This document shows, piece after piece, positions 18,231 to 26,995 of a DNA stretch of 64,000 nt. The notes below the pieces were generated by a model, which was not told the origin of the DNA, did no database searches, and was given only the letters and a program-made list of their open reading frames with translations. Position 1 is the first letter of the stretch. Every line of letters begins with the position of its first letter. This stretch comes from JAJYKC01 sp963823105 (GTDB taxonomy: Bacteria; Acidobacteriota; Terriglobia; Bryobacterales; Bryobacteraceae), in contig CAWGKC010000004.1 in assembly GCA_963823105.1 (NCBI GenBank), forward strand, positions 186,001 to 250,000. Reading direction: 5' to 3'. The position numbers and the translations under genes were made by a program.

Positions 18231-19916
18231 ATGAAGTCCCGATTCTTAATTGCATGCGGCGCGGTGGGAATGCTGTCTTTGGTCAGCTACGCCGACGACA
18301 CGCAGAAGACGGCGCCCGATAAGAGCAAGGACACCACCGGCGCGCGCGAGACGGTGGCGAAGCCGATGTCGGAGAAGGAACGGAAGAAGAAAGAGGCGCG
18401 GCTGCGCAAGGAGCTGGAGTCGCCCTATAAGAAATGGATGTCGGAGGACGTCGCCTATATCATCAGCGACGAGGAGCGGAAGGCGTTCAAGCAACTGAAC
18501 ACGGACGAGGAGCGGCAGAATTTTGTGGAGCAGTTCTGGCTGCGGCGCGATCCGACTCCGGACACCGAAGAGAACGAGTTTAAAGAAGAGCATTACCGGC
18601 GCATCGCTTACGCCAACGAGCACTACGCCTCGGGGATTCCGGGGTGGAAGACGGATCGGGGACGGATTTATATCGTTTACGGACCGCCGGACGAGATCGA
18701 GTCGCATCCCTCGGGCGGGACGTACGAGCGGCCGATGGAGGAAGGCGGCGGAGAGACTTCGACCTATCCGTTCGAAGATTGGCGGTACCGCTATATCGAG
18801 GGCATCGGCACGAACGTCATGATCGAGTTCGTGGACACGACGATGTCGGGCGAGTATCACATGACGATGGACCCGTCGGAGAAAGACGCGCTGCTGTATG
18901 TGCCGGGCGCGGGCCTGACGATGTACGAGCAGATGGGCATGGCGTGCAAGACGCAGCGGTTCCAGCGCACGGACGGAACGCACTTGGGCACGGGGGGAAT
19001 GCCGCTGCCGGAGAGCATGGACGAGTTCACGCGCCTGGAGACGTTCGCCAAGCTGCAGGCTCCGCCGAAGGTGAAGTTTAAGGATCTGGAAGCGCTGGTT
19101 TCGGAGACGATCCGGTACAACACGCTGCCGATGAAAGTGCGCGCCGATTACATCAAGGTGACGGATTCGACGATTCTGACGAACGTGACGATCCAGTTCG
19201 ACCGCAAGGATTTGCAGTACCAGCAGAAGGATAATATTTCGAAGGCGACGGTGAACATTTACGCGCGGATTACGTCGATCGCGCGGCGGCCGATTAACGT
19301 GTTCGAGAACGTGGTGAGCGTGGAAGTGCCGACGGAGTTGTTGGCGAAGGCGATGGACGGGGTGTCGATCTATCAGAAATCGGTGCCGCTGGCGCCGGGG
19401 ATGTATCGATTGAACGTGGTGGCCAAGGACATCGTGGGCGGGAACACGAGCAACTACGAGATGGCGTTGAACGTGCCTCACTACGACGACGACAAGCTGT
19501 CGTCGAGCAGCCTGATACTGGCCGATACGATCGAGCGGCTGCCGACGCGGAGCATTGGGCAGGGGCAGTTCGTGATCGGCGATTCGAAGGTGCGGCCGAG
19601 ACTATCGGAGTCGTTCAGCCGCGGCGAGAAGATGGGCATCTACGCGCAGTTCTATAATTTCCAGCCGGACGAGAAGACGAAGAAGCCGAACGGGCAGATC
19701 GATTACGAGATTACGAAGACGGGATCGGACAAGAAGGTGCTAGAGTTTTCCGAAGACGTGAATTCGATTCCGGGGGCTTCGGCGCAACAGGTGACGGTGG
19801 AGAAATTGCTGCCGCTGCAATCGCTGGAGCCGGGGCAGTACACGTTGAAGATGAAAGTGACGGACAAGAACAAGAAAGAGGTTCTGACTCCGGCGGCGAC
19901 GTTTACGGTAACATAG
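18231..19916 (+). CDS. GWxTD domain-containing protein
   Basis: A 561-residue exported protein with a signal peptide ending near LSLVSYA. The defining motif is GWKTDRGRIYIVYGPPDEIE, preceded by FWLRRDPTPDTEENEFKEEH. The N-terminal segment after the signal is highly charged and Lys-rich, and the C-terminal half has beta-rich repeats (ARITSIARRPINVF, PGMYRLNVVAKDIVGG). GWxTD proteins are widespread in Acidobacteriota and have no firm function; they are usually next to TPR or peptidase genes. The ATG at 18231 was chosen because AGGAG lies upstream and the signal peptide follows directly. It comes 103 nt after the copper/TPR gene and may be co-transcribed. Confidence 0.85.
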   Translation: MKSRFLIACGAVGMLSLVSYADDTQKTAPDKSKDTTGARETVAKPMSEKERKKKEARLRKELESPYKKWMSEDVAYIISDEERKAFKQLNTDEERQNFVEQFWLRRDPTPDTEENEFKEEHYRRIAYANEHYASGIPGWKTDRGRIYIVYGPPDEIESHPSGGTYERPMEEGGGETSTYPFEDWRYRYIEGIGTNVMIEFVDTTMSGEYHMTMDPSEKDALLYVPGAGLTMYEQMGMACKTQRFQRTDGTHLGTGGMPLPESMDEFTRLETFAKLQAPPKVKFKDLEALVSETIRYNTLPMKVRADYIKVTDSTILTNVTIQFDRKDLQYQQKDNISKATVNIYARITSIARRPINVFENVVSVEVPTELLAKAMDGVSIYQKSVPLAPGMYRLNVVAKDIVGGNTSNYEMALNVPHYDDDKLSSSSLILADTIERLPTRSIGQGQFVIGDSKVRPRLSESFSRGEKMGIYAQFYNFQPDEKTKKPNGQIDYEITKTGSDKKVLEFSEDVNSIPGASAQQVTVEKLLPLQSLEPGQYTLKMKVTDKNKKEVLTPAATFTVT

Positions 19917-19990
19917 CGGGAGTGTATGGGGCGGGCGGCGTGGAGCGCGGCCCGTCTTCGCGGGCGTGACCCAGGCCGCGTATCTCAAGA

Positions 19991-21764
19991 ATGCGAGAAC
20001 TTAGGGTAAAAGCCGGGGCGGGATTGATCGTCTGGGCGTTGCTGTCGGCGCCCTCGCTGCCGGCGGCTACGCTGGCGTCCGGTTTTTCGGGGAGCATTGC
20101 CGGGTTGGTGAAAGACCGGGCGGGGATTCCGCAAATGGGGGCGGCCGTTTTGCTGATGAACGGCTACGAGCGGGTGATCGGGCGGGCGATCAGCAATGAA
20201 CGGGGGATTTTCGGATTCGCCGCCCTGCCGCCGGGGCGGTATTCGGTGCGCGTGTCGCTGGCGAGCTTCGTACCGGCGCTGAAGGAACAGATCGGAGTGC
20301 AGCCGGGGATGCAGAGCTTGCTCTACATCACTTTGGCTAGCGTACTGAGTTCGGTGGAGCTGGTGTATGCGGCGCCGGGGCAGGGGGCGCTGATGAGCGA
20401 CGACTGGAAGTGGACGTTGAAAAGCTCGACGGCGACGCGGCCGATTCTGCGATTAGTGGACGAGACGAAGGCGGCGAAGGGCGAACGGACGAGAGAGCCG
20501 GTGTTCTCGGATACGAGCGCGCTGGTGGGCGTTTCGGGAGGGGATTCGGAAGGGGCCTCGGCGATGCAGCCCGACCTGGGCACGGTGTTCGCGTTGGCGA
20601 CGTCGTTGTATGGGCGGAACCGGCTGCATGTGAGCGGGAATTTTGGGTACACGAGCCGGAACGGGACGCCGGACGCCGGGTTCCGCACGACGTGGAGCGG
20701 GGTGGAAGGCGGGCCGGAATTGAGCGCGACGGTGCGGCAGGTGTATTTTGGTGGGCGCGGAACGGCGGGGGAAGGGGACGGGCTGCCGGCGCTGCGGACG
20801 CTTTCGCTGTCGTTTAAGGACCATGTGGATTTCGGCGACCGGCTGCGGTTGGATTATGGGAGCTCGCTCGATTCGGTGTCGTTCTTGGACCACGTGAATT
20901 ATGTGAGTCCGTATGGGCTGTTGACGCTCGACATGGGCGCGGCGGGTTCGCTCGAGGCGGGATTCCGCTCGGGAGTTCCTCCGGCGGACGGATTCGGGGA
21001 GGCGGAGGGAACGGAGGCGCAGCTTCAGAGCGACGTGGCGGCGCTGGCGGCGATGCCGCGGCTATCGCTGGCGGACGGACAGACGAGGGTGCAGCGGACG
21101 CAGAACGTGGAGATCGGATACCGGAAGCGGATGGGATCGCGGACGCTGCAGGTGAGCGCGTACCGGGAGGCGACGTCGGACATGACGCTGGCGGCGATGG
21201 CTCCGGCGGGGGTGTTCGCGGCGGGCGATCTGATGCCCAATCTGGCGTCGAACGGTTCGATCTTCGATGCGGGAAATTTCAACCGGATGGGGTATTCGGG
21301 GACGCTGACGCAGGCGTTGGGGCAACGGACGAAGGTTTCGGCGACGTATGGGCGGGCGGGGGCGCTGGCGGTGGGAAGCGCGACACCGTCGGAAGACGCG
21401 GCGCTGCAATTGAGGTCGAGTTTCCGGACGAGCGAGCGGCACTGGGCGGCGGCGCGGATCGCGACGGTGCTGCCGAAAACGGGGACCGAGATCAGCGCGA
21501 GCTATCAATGGACGCAGCCGGGGGCGATTCTGCCGGAGCATTATTCCATCACCGACGGCACGTATCCCGAGCAGGGGTGCAACATCCATATCCGGCAGCC
21601 GATGCCGTCGATTCCAGGGTTTCCGGGGAGACTGGAGGCGACGGCCGATTTGGACGAACCTGTTGGCGCAGGGATATGTGACCGCATTGGCTCCGGGGGC
21701 GCAGCGGGTGGTGTTGACCGAGCAGCCGCGGGCGTTCCGGGGCGGGCTGAGCTTCGTTTTTTAG
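19991..21764 (+). CDS. short Oar-like outer-membrane protein, frameshifted near the C-terminus
   Basis: After a signal peptide (LLSAPSLPAATLA) comes a regulatory-like domain (GSIAGLVKDRAGIPQMGAAV, ALPPGRYSVRVSLASFVPAL), then about 400 residues with alternating beta strands but no clear plug, so this may be a reduced relative of the TonB-type receptors. The frame is intact to RLEATADL, then an extra G in the GG at 21652-21653 shifts it. Without it the frame continues ADLTNLLAQGYVTALAPG and ends at 21764 with GGLSFVF, a proper barrel terminus with final Phe and a family-like ADLTNLLAQG motif. The thioredoxin-fold gene starts six bases after this restored stop, which supports it as the true end. 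Confidence 0.72.
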
Positions 21765-21770
21765 CGGACG

Positions 21771-22304
21771 ATGAGGCTGGGCGCGGTTGGTCTGGCCGGG
21801 GTGGTCTTTGGAGCGGCGTTGGCGGCGCCAAGGGTTCCGCGGGCGGCGGGGGAATTCGCGGTATCGCTTCCGGGCGGTGGGAAAGTTTTGCTAAGTTCTT
21901 TGCGGGGCAAGGTTGTTTGTCTCGAATTTATCGATACCACGTGCCCGCATTGCCAACACGCGGCGGAGACGATGAGCCGACTGGCGGGCGAGTATGGAGC
22001 GCGAGGGTTTCAACCGGTGGCGGCGGCGTTTAACGAGGGGGCGCCGGGGCGGGTGGCGGAGTTCCGGGCAAAGTACGGGGTGGCGTATCCGGTGGGGTAT
22101 GCGGATCGCGACGCGGTGTTGGATTATCTGGGAGTGAAGGTGGGCCAGCGATTCGTGGTTCCGCAGATGGTGTGGATCGACAGGGAGGGGCGGATTCGCG
22201 CGCAGACGCCGGCCAAGGGCGATGAGAGGATGCTGGAGGAGAGCTATTTCCGGGGGGAGATCGAGAAGCTGTTGGGCGAGGCGGGCGGAACCCGAATACA
22301 CTAA
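21771..22304 (+). CDS. TlpA/AhpC-like thioredoxin-fold protein 1
   Basis: A 177-residue exported thiol-disulfide protein with signal peptide (AVGLAGVVFGAALAA) and active site CPHC (C58, C61). The motif sits after GKVVCLEFIDTT, and VPQMVWIDREG supplies the conserved cis-proline segment. It is the first of three tandem paralogues. An extra Cys in VVCLEF is shared by all three. These proteins usually reduce or reoxidise cysteines in the periplasm. Its start lies six bases after the corrected end of the Oar-like gene, which suggests one operon. Confidence 0.82.
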   Translation: MRLGAVGLAGVVFGAALAAPRVPRAAGEFAVSLPGGGKVLLSSLRGKVVCLEFIDTTCPHCQHAAETMSRLAGEYGARGFQPVAAAFNEGAPGRVAEFRAKYGVAYPVGYADRDAVLDYLGVKVGQRFVVPQMVWIDREGRIRAQTPAKGDERMLEESYFRGEIEKLLGEAGGTRIH

Positions 22305-22325
22305 AATAAGGATTCCTACCGAGAC

Positions 22326-22862
22326 ATGAATTATAAGAATATTCTGACGATGGCGATGGCGGTTTGCGTGTTTGGCGCTCCACCGGTTCCGCGCCCGGCG
22401 GGGGAGTTTGCGATCCCGATGCCGGACGGGAGCAAGAAGTTGTTGAGCGGTTATAGGGGGAAGGTGGTTTGCCTGGAGTTCGTTTCGACGGATTGCCCGC
22501 ATTGCCAACACGCGTCGCAAGTGATGAGCAAGCTGTATAGCGAGTACGGGGCGAAGGGGTTTCAGCCACTGGCGGTGGCGTTTAACGACGGGGCGAAGGA
22601 CGCGGTGGCGGGGTTTGTGGCGAGCAATCACGTGAATTATCCGGTGGGGTATTCGGACCGCGATCCGGTGTTGAAATATCTCCAGGTGTCGCTTCTGGAG
22701 CGGCTGATGGTGCCGCAGATGTTGTGGATCGACCGCAAGGGCGTGGTGAGGGCGCAGACGCCGCAGGGAGGGGACGAGAATATGCTGGAGGAGTCCTACT
22801 ACCGGTCGGAGATCGAGAAACTGTTGGCGGAAAGCGGCGGGCCGAAGCGGCGCGCCCATTAA
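22326..22862 (+). CDS. TlpA/AhpC-like thioredoxin-fold protein 2
   Basis: Second tandem paralogue, 178 residues, with a short signal peptide (ILTMAMAVCVFGAP) and CPHC at C57-C60. It shares PPVPRPAGEF, GKVVCLEF, HCQHASQVMSKLY, GFQPLAVAFND and VPQMLWIDRKG with copy 3, and is closer to copy 3 than to copy 1. It lies 21 nt after copy 1 and 22 nt before copy 3, in the same direction. Confidence 0.83.
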   Translation: MNYKNILTMAMAVCVFGAPPVPRPAGEFAIPMPDGSKKLLSGYRGKVVCLEFVSTDCPHCQHASQVMSKLYSEYGAKGFQPLAVAFNDGAKDAVAGFVASNHVNYPVGYSDRDPVLKYLQVSLLERLMVPQMLWIDRKGVVRAQTPQGGDENMLEESYYRSEIEKLLAESGGPKRRAH

Positions 22863-22884
22863 ACGAGAAAGGGAATCGACGCAG

Positions 22885-23478
22885 ATGTACAAGAGAGTTT
22901 CGCTCACGGCGGCGTTGGCGCTGGCGGCCATCGCACCCGCCTTCGCCATTCCACCGGTTCCGCGGCCGGCGGGGGAATATGTGATTCCGCTGCCGGATGG
23001 GACGCAGAAATTATTGAGTTCCTATCGCGGCAAGGTGGTGTGCCTGGAGTTCGTGTTCACGACCTGCCCGCATTGCCAGCACGCCTCGCAGGTGATGAGC
23101 AAGCTGTATACCGAGTACGGGGCGAGGGGGTTTCAGCCGCTGGCGGTGGCGTTTAACGACATGGCGAAGATGCTGGTGCCGGATTTCGTGAAGGACTTCG
23201 GAGTGAATTATCCGGTGGGTTATACGGAGCGGGACCAGGTGCTGAATTATCTGGGGATTTCGGTGCTGGAGCGGTTCGTGGTGCCGCAATTGGTGTGGAT
23301 CGACCGGAAGGGGCAGATACGGGCGCAGACGCCGGCGCTGGGGGACGAGAAGATGTTGGGCGAGCCGTATTGGCGGGACATGCTGGAGACGCTTTTGAAG
23401 GAGCCGGCGGCGGCGGCGCATCCGGTGAAGCATCACGCGGCGGCGGCGGGCGCGGCGGCGAAGAGTAGTCTTCGATAG
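22885..23478 (+). CDS. TlpA/AhpC-like thioredoxin-fold protein 3
   Basis: Third tandem paralogue, 197 residues, with a clear signal peptide (LTAALALAAIAPAFA) and CPHC at C61-C64. It has the same core as copies 1 and 2 but a longer Ala/His-rich tail (HPVKHHAAAAGAAAKSSLR), which may be flexible or metal-binding. A GGGAA stretch lies upstream of its ATG. The gene ends 25 nt before tRNA-Arg. Confidence 0.83.
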   Translation: MYKRVSLTAALALAAIAPAFAIPPVPRPAGEYVIPLPDGTQKLLSSYRGKVVCLEFVFTTCPHCQHASQVMSKLYTEYGARGFQPLAVAFNDMAKMLVPDFVKDFGVNYPVGYTERDQVLNYLGISVLERFVVPQLVWIDRKGQIRAQTPALGDEKMLGEPYWRDMLETLLKEPAAAAHPVKHHAAAAGAAAKSSLR

Positions 23479-23503
23479 CGGAGTTCGGTAGGATAGGGGT
23501 AGC

Positions 23504-23581
23504 GCGCCCGTAGCTCAGTCTGGATAGAGCGTTTGCCTCCGAAGCAAAAGGCCGTAAGTTCGAATCTTACCGGGCGCACCA
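23504..23581 (+). tRNA. tRNA-Arg (anticodon CCG)
   Basis: The cloverleaf can be drawn by hand: acceptor GCGCCCG/CGGGCGC, D-arm GCTC...GAGC, anticodon stem TTTGC/GCAAA with loop CTCCGAA (anticodon CCG, reads CGG), variable loop AGGCC, T-arm GTAAG/CTTAC with TTCGAAT. The discriminator A and the 3' CCA are encoded. The 3' 33 bases recur in eroded form at 25101-25133. Confidence 0.95.
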
Positions 23582-23621
23582 ACATCGAAAGCGCGATGCG
23601 CCGCCGGAGACGGAGCGAGTG

Positions 23622-23861
23622 ATGAGCGAACTGGAGAGGCTTCATGAAATCGTCGACAGCTTACCTCCTCAACAGGTCCACGCGCTATTGACGCTTCTGG
23701 TTCCCTCGCAGCCCGTTGGGGACGAGGAGTTCGCCCGGCGTCTGATGGAGGCGCCCGACGAAACGGTGGATGAAGAGACCATCGACCGGCTGCTGGCCGC
23801 CGAAGTCGAACCGGGAGAGAGCATCTCGCACGGCGACTTGAAGCGGCGGCTGGGGATGTGA
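23622..23861 (+). CDS. antitoxin-like protein paired with RelE/ParE-type toxin
   Basis: A 79-residue acidic helical protein (ELERLHEIVDSLPPQQVHAL, then EFARRLMEAPDETVDEETID). It resembles the small antitoxins that precede RelE-type toxins in having an N-terminal helical domain and an unstructured acidic tail. ATG at 23622 has GGAG upstream; a GTG codon directly before it could also serve. Its stop overlaps the GTG of the following toxin. The family is not certain. Confidence 0.6.
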   Translation: MSELERLHEIVDSLPPQQVHALLTLLVPSQPVGDEEFARRLMEAPDETVDEETIDRLLAAEVEPGESISHGDLKRRLGM

Positions 23862-24108
23862 AGCGGCTCCTGGTCTACCGGCCCGCGGCGCAGCGCGCGA
23901 TCGAGCGAATGGACCGCGCCGATGCGGAACGCATCCTCGGGCCTTGGAGGGATTCTCCGCTACCGGTCTGGGCGGCGTTGAGGCGCTAAAGGGTGGACTG
24001 AAAGGCCGCGATCGCCTGCGTGTGGGGAAATGGTGCGTCTTTTTCAGCCTCGATCCGTCCGGTAGCATTGTTGCGATCGACGTGGACAATCGGGGTCAGG
24101 CGTACTGA
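23858..24108 (+). pseudogene. RelE/ParE-type toxin, frameshifted
   Basis: Starts at GTG overlapping the antitoxin stop. Frame 1 gives KRLLVYRPAAQRAIERMD then RADAERIL and stops at about residue 43. The other frame continues ALEGFSATGLGGVEALKGGL, then LRVGKWCVFFSLD and IVAIDVDNRGQAY, the core strands of RelE mRNA interferases. Joining them needs one more G in the GGG run at 23939-23941. The restored protein would be 83 residues, the right size. As sequenced the toxin is inactive; it may be an assembly error or genuine inactivation. Confidence 0.75.
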
Positions 24109-24131
24109 ATAGGCGAATCGAGACGTCCGCG

Positions 24132-24320
24132 TTATGATCGCTTAGGGTTGTAAAGATCGGCTACGCGGAAGCTGCGGTAGGCTCCGGCGCCTTCCAGTTG
24201 CCGCGGGAAGACGATGTCTCCGCGCGCGATGAATTCGGTTGACCGGCATGACACGCCGCTTTCTTCGGGAACAAAGCCGGCCAAGGCATGGAGATAGCCG
24301 TTTGACTTGGATATGTTAGA
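24132..24320 (-). pseudogene. 3' fragment of an arylsulfotransferase-like gene
   Basis: The minus strand encodes HALAGFVPEESGVSCRS, then DIVFPRQLEGAGAYRSF and RVADLYNPKRS before a stop. This is clearly related to the last 60 residues of the full gene at 25147-26964 (QALAGFVPGDRGMSCRA, VVFSQEIQGAGSYRAF, RVPDLYTPKEK). Nothing upstream in this copy continues the family. It is a remnant of a duplicated or displaced gene end, about 1 kb from the intact 3' end and inside the tRNA-Arg repeat pair. Confidence 0.85.
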
Positions 24321-24358
24321 CCCGTTGGGAGTAAATCGCGGGTATCCGGCTGGGAGCT

Positions 24359-24643
24359 ATGATGCGGTACCTTGAGAATATGCGGACGGTGCGTGTGGAA
24401 ATCCCGGCGGAACTGATTTTGGCGGCGGGATTGGACACCGACAATCTCTCAGCGGAGGCGGCGAGGCTGCTGGCGTTGGAATTGTTTCGGGAGGACAGGG
24501 TGTCGCTGGGGCGCGCGGCCGAACTCTGCGACGTGCCAATTGAGCGATTCATGGAGTTCGCCGGACGGCACGGCGCTCCGCTGCACTATGGTGCCGACGA
24601 CCTGGAGGAGGATCGCCGGACGTTGGCGCGGCTCGGCGTGTGA
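24359..24643 (+). CDS. UPF0175-family antitoxin-like protein
   Basis: A 94-residue protein: TVRVEIPAELILAAGLDTDN, then AARLLALELFREDRVSLGRA and AAELCDVPIERFMEFAGRHG. This matches the UPF0175 group, small proteins that pair with DUF3368/PIN-type toxins. Several start codons are possible (24359, 24362, 24380); GGGAG lies just upstream of the first two. The toxin gene overlaps its end by four bases. Confidence 0.75.
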   Translation: MMRYLENMRTVRVEIPAELILAAGLDTDNLSAEAARLLALELFREDRVSLGRAAELCDVPIERFMEFAGRHGAPLHYGADDLEEDRRTLARLGV

Positions 24644-25055
24644 TCGTCGTTTCGAACTCGTCTCCGCTCATTTCCTTGGCCCGAATTGGCCGGCTCGGCA
24701 TTCTCGCCTCGCTTTACGAACGGATATTGGTGCCATCGGAGGTTCACCGGGAGGTGATTTTGGATGGGTACGGCCTTACCGGAGCGGATGAAGTTCGGAA
24801 GGCTCTCTGGATTGGGAGGCACCGCGAGAACCGCCGGCGGATCCGTTGCTGGAGCAAGCATGCGAGAGCCTTGGGGCTGGAGAGCGTGGCGCGATTCTTT
24901 TGGCCAAGAGTCTCGCGGCCGATCTGGTCCTTTTGGATGAATGGAGGGCGCGGCGCATCGCGCGAGAGGCGGGCTTGGCGATCACTGGATGTCTGGGAGT
25001 GCTTAAGCCGCCTCCCGGAGAGGCCTGGCCCGGGATGTTCGCCAAGAATATATAG
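24640..25055 (+). pseudogene. DUF3368 (PIN-like) toxin, frameshifted and shortened
   Basis: Starts at GTG within the antitoxin stop region. The first part IVVSNSSPLISLARIGRLG, LVPSEVHREVIL is the DUF3368 N-terminus with the SNSSPL motif of the PIN-like fold. Near 24812 (CTCTGGATTGG) the frame changes; adding one G gives KALWDWEAPREPPADPLLEQ followed by GERGAILLAKSLAADLVLLD and EWRARRIAREAGLAITGCLG, which is the rest of the domain. The usual last helices after TGxLGVL are missing or scrambled, and the frame ends at 25055, just before the tRNA remnant. Likely inactive. Confidence 0.75.
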
Positions 25056-25100
25056 AGCTGTCGCGGAAAGGCGGTAGCCGATCGGGATGGCTTGGGTGCG

Positions 25101-25133
25101 AGGCCGTAAGTTCGAGCCTTGCGGGGCGCAGCA
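25101..25133 (+). repeat. eroded copy of the tRNA-Arg 3' end
   Basis: Matches 28 of 33 bases of 23549-23581, from the variable loop through the T-arm to the CCA end (both begin AGGCCGTAAGTTCGA). A weak D-arm-like stretch (GTAGCC...GGGATGGC) precedes it at 25074-25091, so it may be the end of a decayed full tRNA. It lies 13 bp from the stop codon of the arylsulfotransferase. Together with the intact tRNA it brackets both toxin-antitoxin modules, the pattern left by integration or duplication at a tRNA gene. Confidence 0.75.
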
Positions 25134-25146
25134 CGAGTTTGCCGGG

Positions 25147-26964
25147 CTATTTTTCCTTTGGGGTGTAGAGGTCGGGCACGCGGAAGGCGCGGTAGGATCC
25201 GGCGCCTTGGATTTCCTGCGAGAAGACGACTTGGCCTTGAGGGGTGACTTCGATCGCGCGGCAGGACATGCCGCGGTCGCCGGGGACGAAGCCGGCCAGG
25301 GCCTGGAGGTCGCCGTTGGCGAGGCGCTGGGCGGAGCCTACGGCGACCGAATAGACGCCGAGGTCCGGGTTGGCGACCAGGGTCGCGGTGTGCGCGCTCT
25401 CGTCGAGCTTCCATATTTGAGCGCGGTTGTTGGCTTTCTTGTCGATTTTTTTTCGCTCGTGGCCGTCGTCGAGGAGGGAAAGGGTGTCCGATCCGGGGGG
25501 ATCGAAGCCGACGTCGTGCTGGTAGGAGAACCAGGGATGGGGGTCGGTCGATTGGGCTTTAAAGTCGCCATCCTGGCCGAGCTTCCAGAGGACTTTGCCC
25601 GAACCTTTGCCGGCCTGGTAGTCGATCTTTATGACCCAATCCTGCTCGGGAATCGAGACGACGAGGTTGCCGTCGCGGCGATCGTAATCGAGCGAGTTGC
25701 TGTGCAACCAGCCGTTGGCCTCCTTGGCCAGAAAGACGGGCGGGCAGCCATCGCTTCCTGCGCCGCCTTTACATTTTTCGTCGCTCATCGATTTTCGCTT
25801 GACGTCAAGATAATCGAAAGAGTTCCAGACCCAGGCGACCTGGAGGTCGGGATCGAGATCGATAATGAGGTCGCCCATGACGTCCACGGGGCCTTTCGAA
25901 CCTTGAGTTCCGGCGGGGAACATACGCTCCAGTCCGGCGATGGCGAGGGTGTGGCCGTTGGCAAGGCGGATCGATTCGTGGTGGAATCCGCTGACGCATT
26001 GTTTCGCGCCGGTCTTGCACGAGGAGGCGATCCCGCGCGGCTCCAGTTGTTCGGCGACGCGGCTGATGTTGGTCTCGCTGAGGACGTTGCCGGCCAAATC
26101 GACCTGGTCGAGCACTTGCATACGTTTCATGTCGTTGGCGGAATTGGATCCGGCGGTCTCCAGCAGAAGGCCGCCTCCGGGCAACATGCGGTTGATCAAA
26201 GCTTCGTCCGCGGAAAGAGGGAGATACCAGACGACGTTGCCGTCGAGATCGGTGGCCACGAAATTGGAGAAACCGAACGAGCCATAGACGATGAGGCGCT
26301 CGGAGCTGGTGGCGGCGGTTTGGGGAACGACTTGGACGATGGGAGGGAAGCGGCCATCGAGGAGGCCGGTGTGAAACTAGACGACGGGGCCGCCCTCGGT
26401 ATGCATTTCGTAGATGGAATCGGGGCGCATGCCGGCGATGTATACGTTGCTGCTACGCGTGCCGCGGCAGGGTTCGGGCGAGGTGCGGAAAGGCTCGCCG
26501 GGATCGCCTTTTCTTTGAAACACGACTTGAAACTGTTGGCCTTCGGGACAGGCGGGAGCGCTGAAGAGGGCGACCAATGGATTGGCGGTGGGGGTGGCGA
26601 GCGGTTGATCGCCGGCGACGCGAGAGGAGACGCGGAAGGGCAGCTCGGCGTCCGCGGTTTGTTTGGTTTCGTTGTTGCGGGCGGTGACACGCACGCGGGC
26701 GTCGTGTTCATAGAGGGCGGGACGCCAGGCGAAATTGGCGGCCTGGGAGAAATCCCGGACGATGCGGAACGGGCCGCCGTCCTCGCTGACGCTGTAGCGA
26801 TAGACGATCATGCCCTTGGCCTCATCTTTGGCAGAGGAAGATAGGCCCACGACCGTGCCGACGAGCTGAGGGGAAGTCACGTTGGGAGCGATCCGGACGG
26901 TGGGAGCGGCATAAGCCAACGCGGACCCAGCGAAGACGAATACGAGAAAAGGGCGATTCACCAT
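25147..26964 (-). pseudogene. arylsulfotransferase (ASST)-like secreted protein, with in-frame amber codon
   Basis: The reading frame of 606 codons starts at 26964 with a signal peptide (MVNRPFLVFVFAGSALAYA). It then has a beta domain and the ASST propeller: VATDLDGNVVWYLPLSADEA, CVSGFHHESIRLANGHTLAI, EANGWLHSNSLDYDRRDGNL, DPHPWFSYQHDVGF and LANGDLQALAGFVPG. The histidines in HHES, HSNS and HD are in positions used by ASST enzymes, which move sulfate between phenols in the periplasm. Codon 196 (26377-26379) is TAG in the same frame, where CAG would be expected. Either the gene is dead, the base is an error, or the codon is read through. The start lies 31 nt after the kinase gene. Confidence 0.78.
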
Positions 26965-26995
26965 AGGCAGAATGGTATCGCAGAATCGCGCTGGG

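Noticed and set aside
25087..26844. 585-codon plus-strand frame
   Set aside because: Antisense to the arylsulfotransferase; no motif, and the high-GC codon bias of the real gene makes long antisense frames likely.
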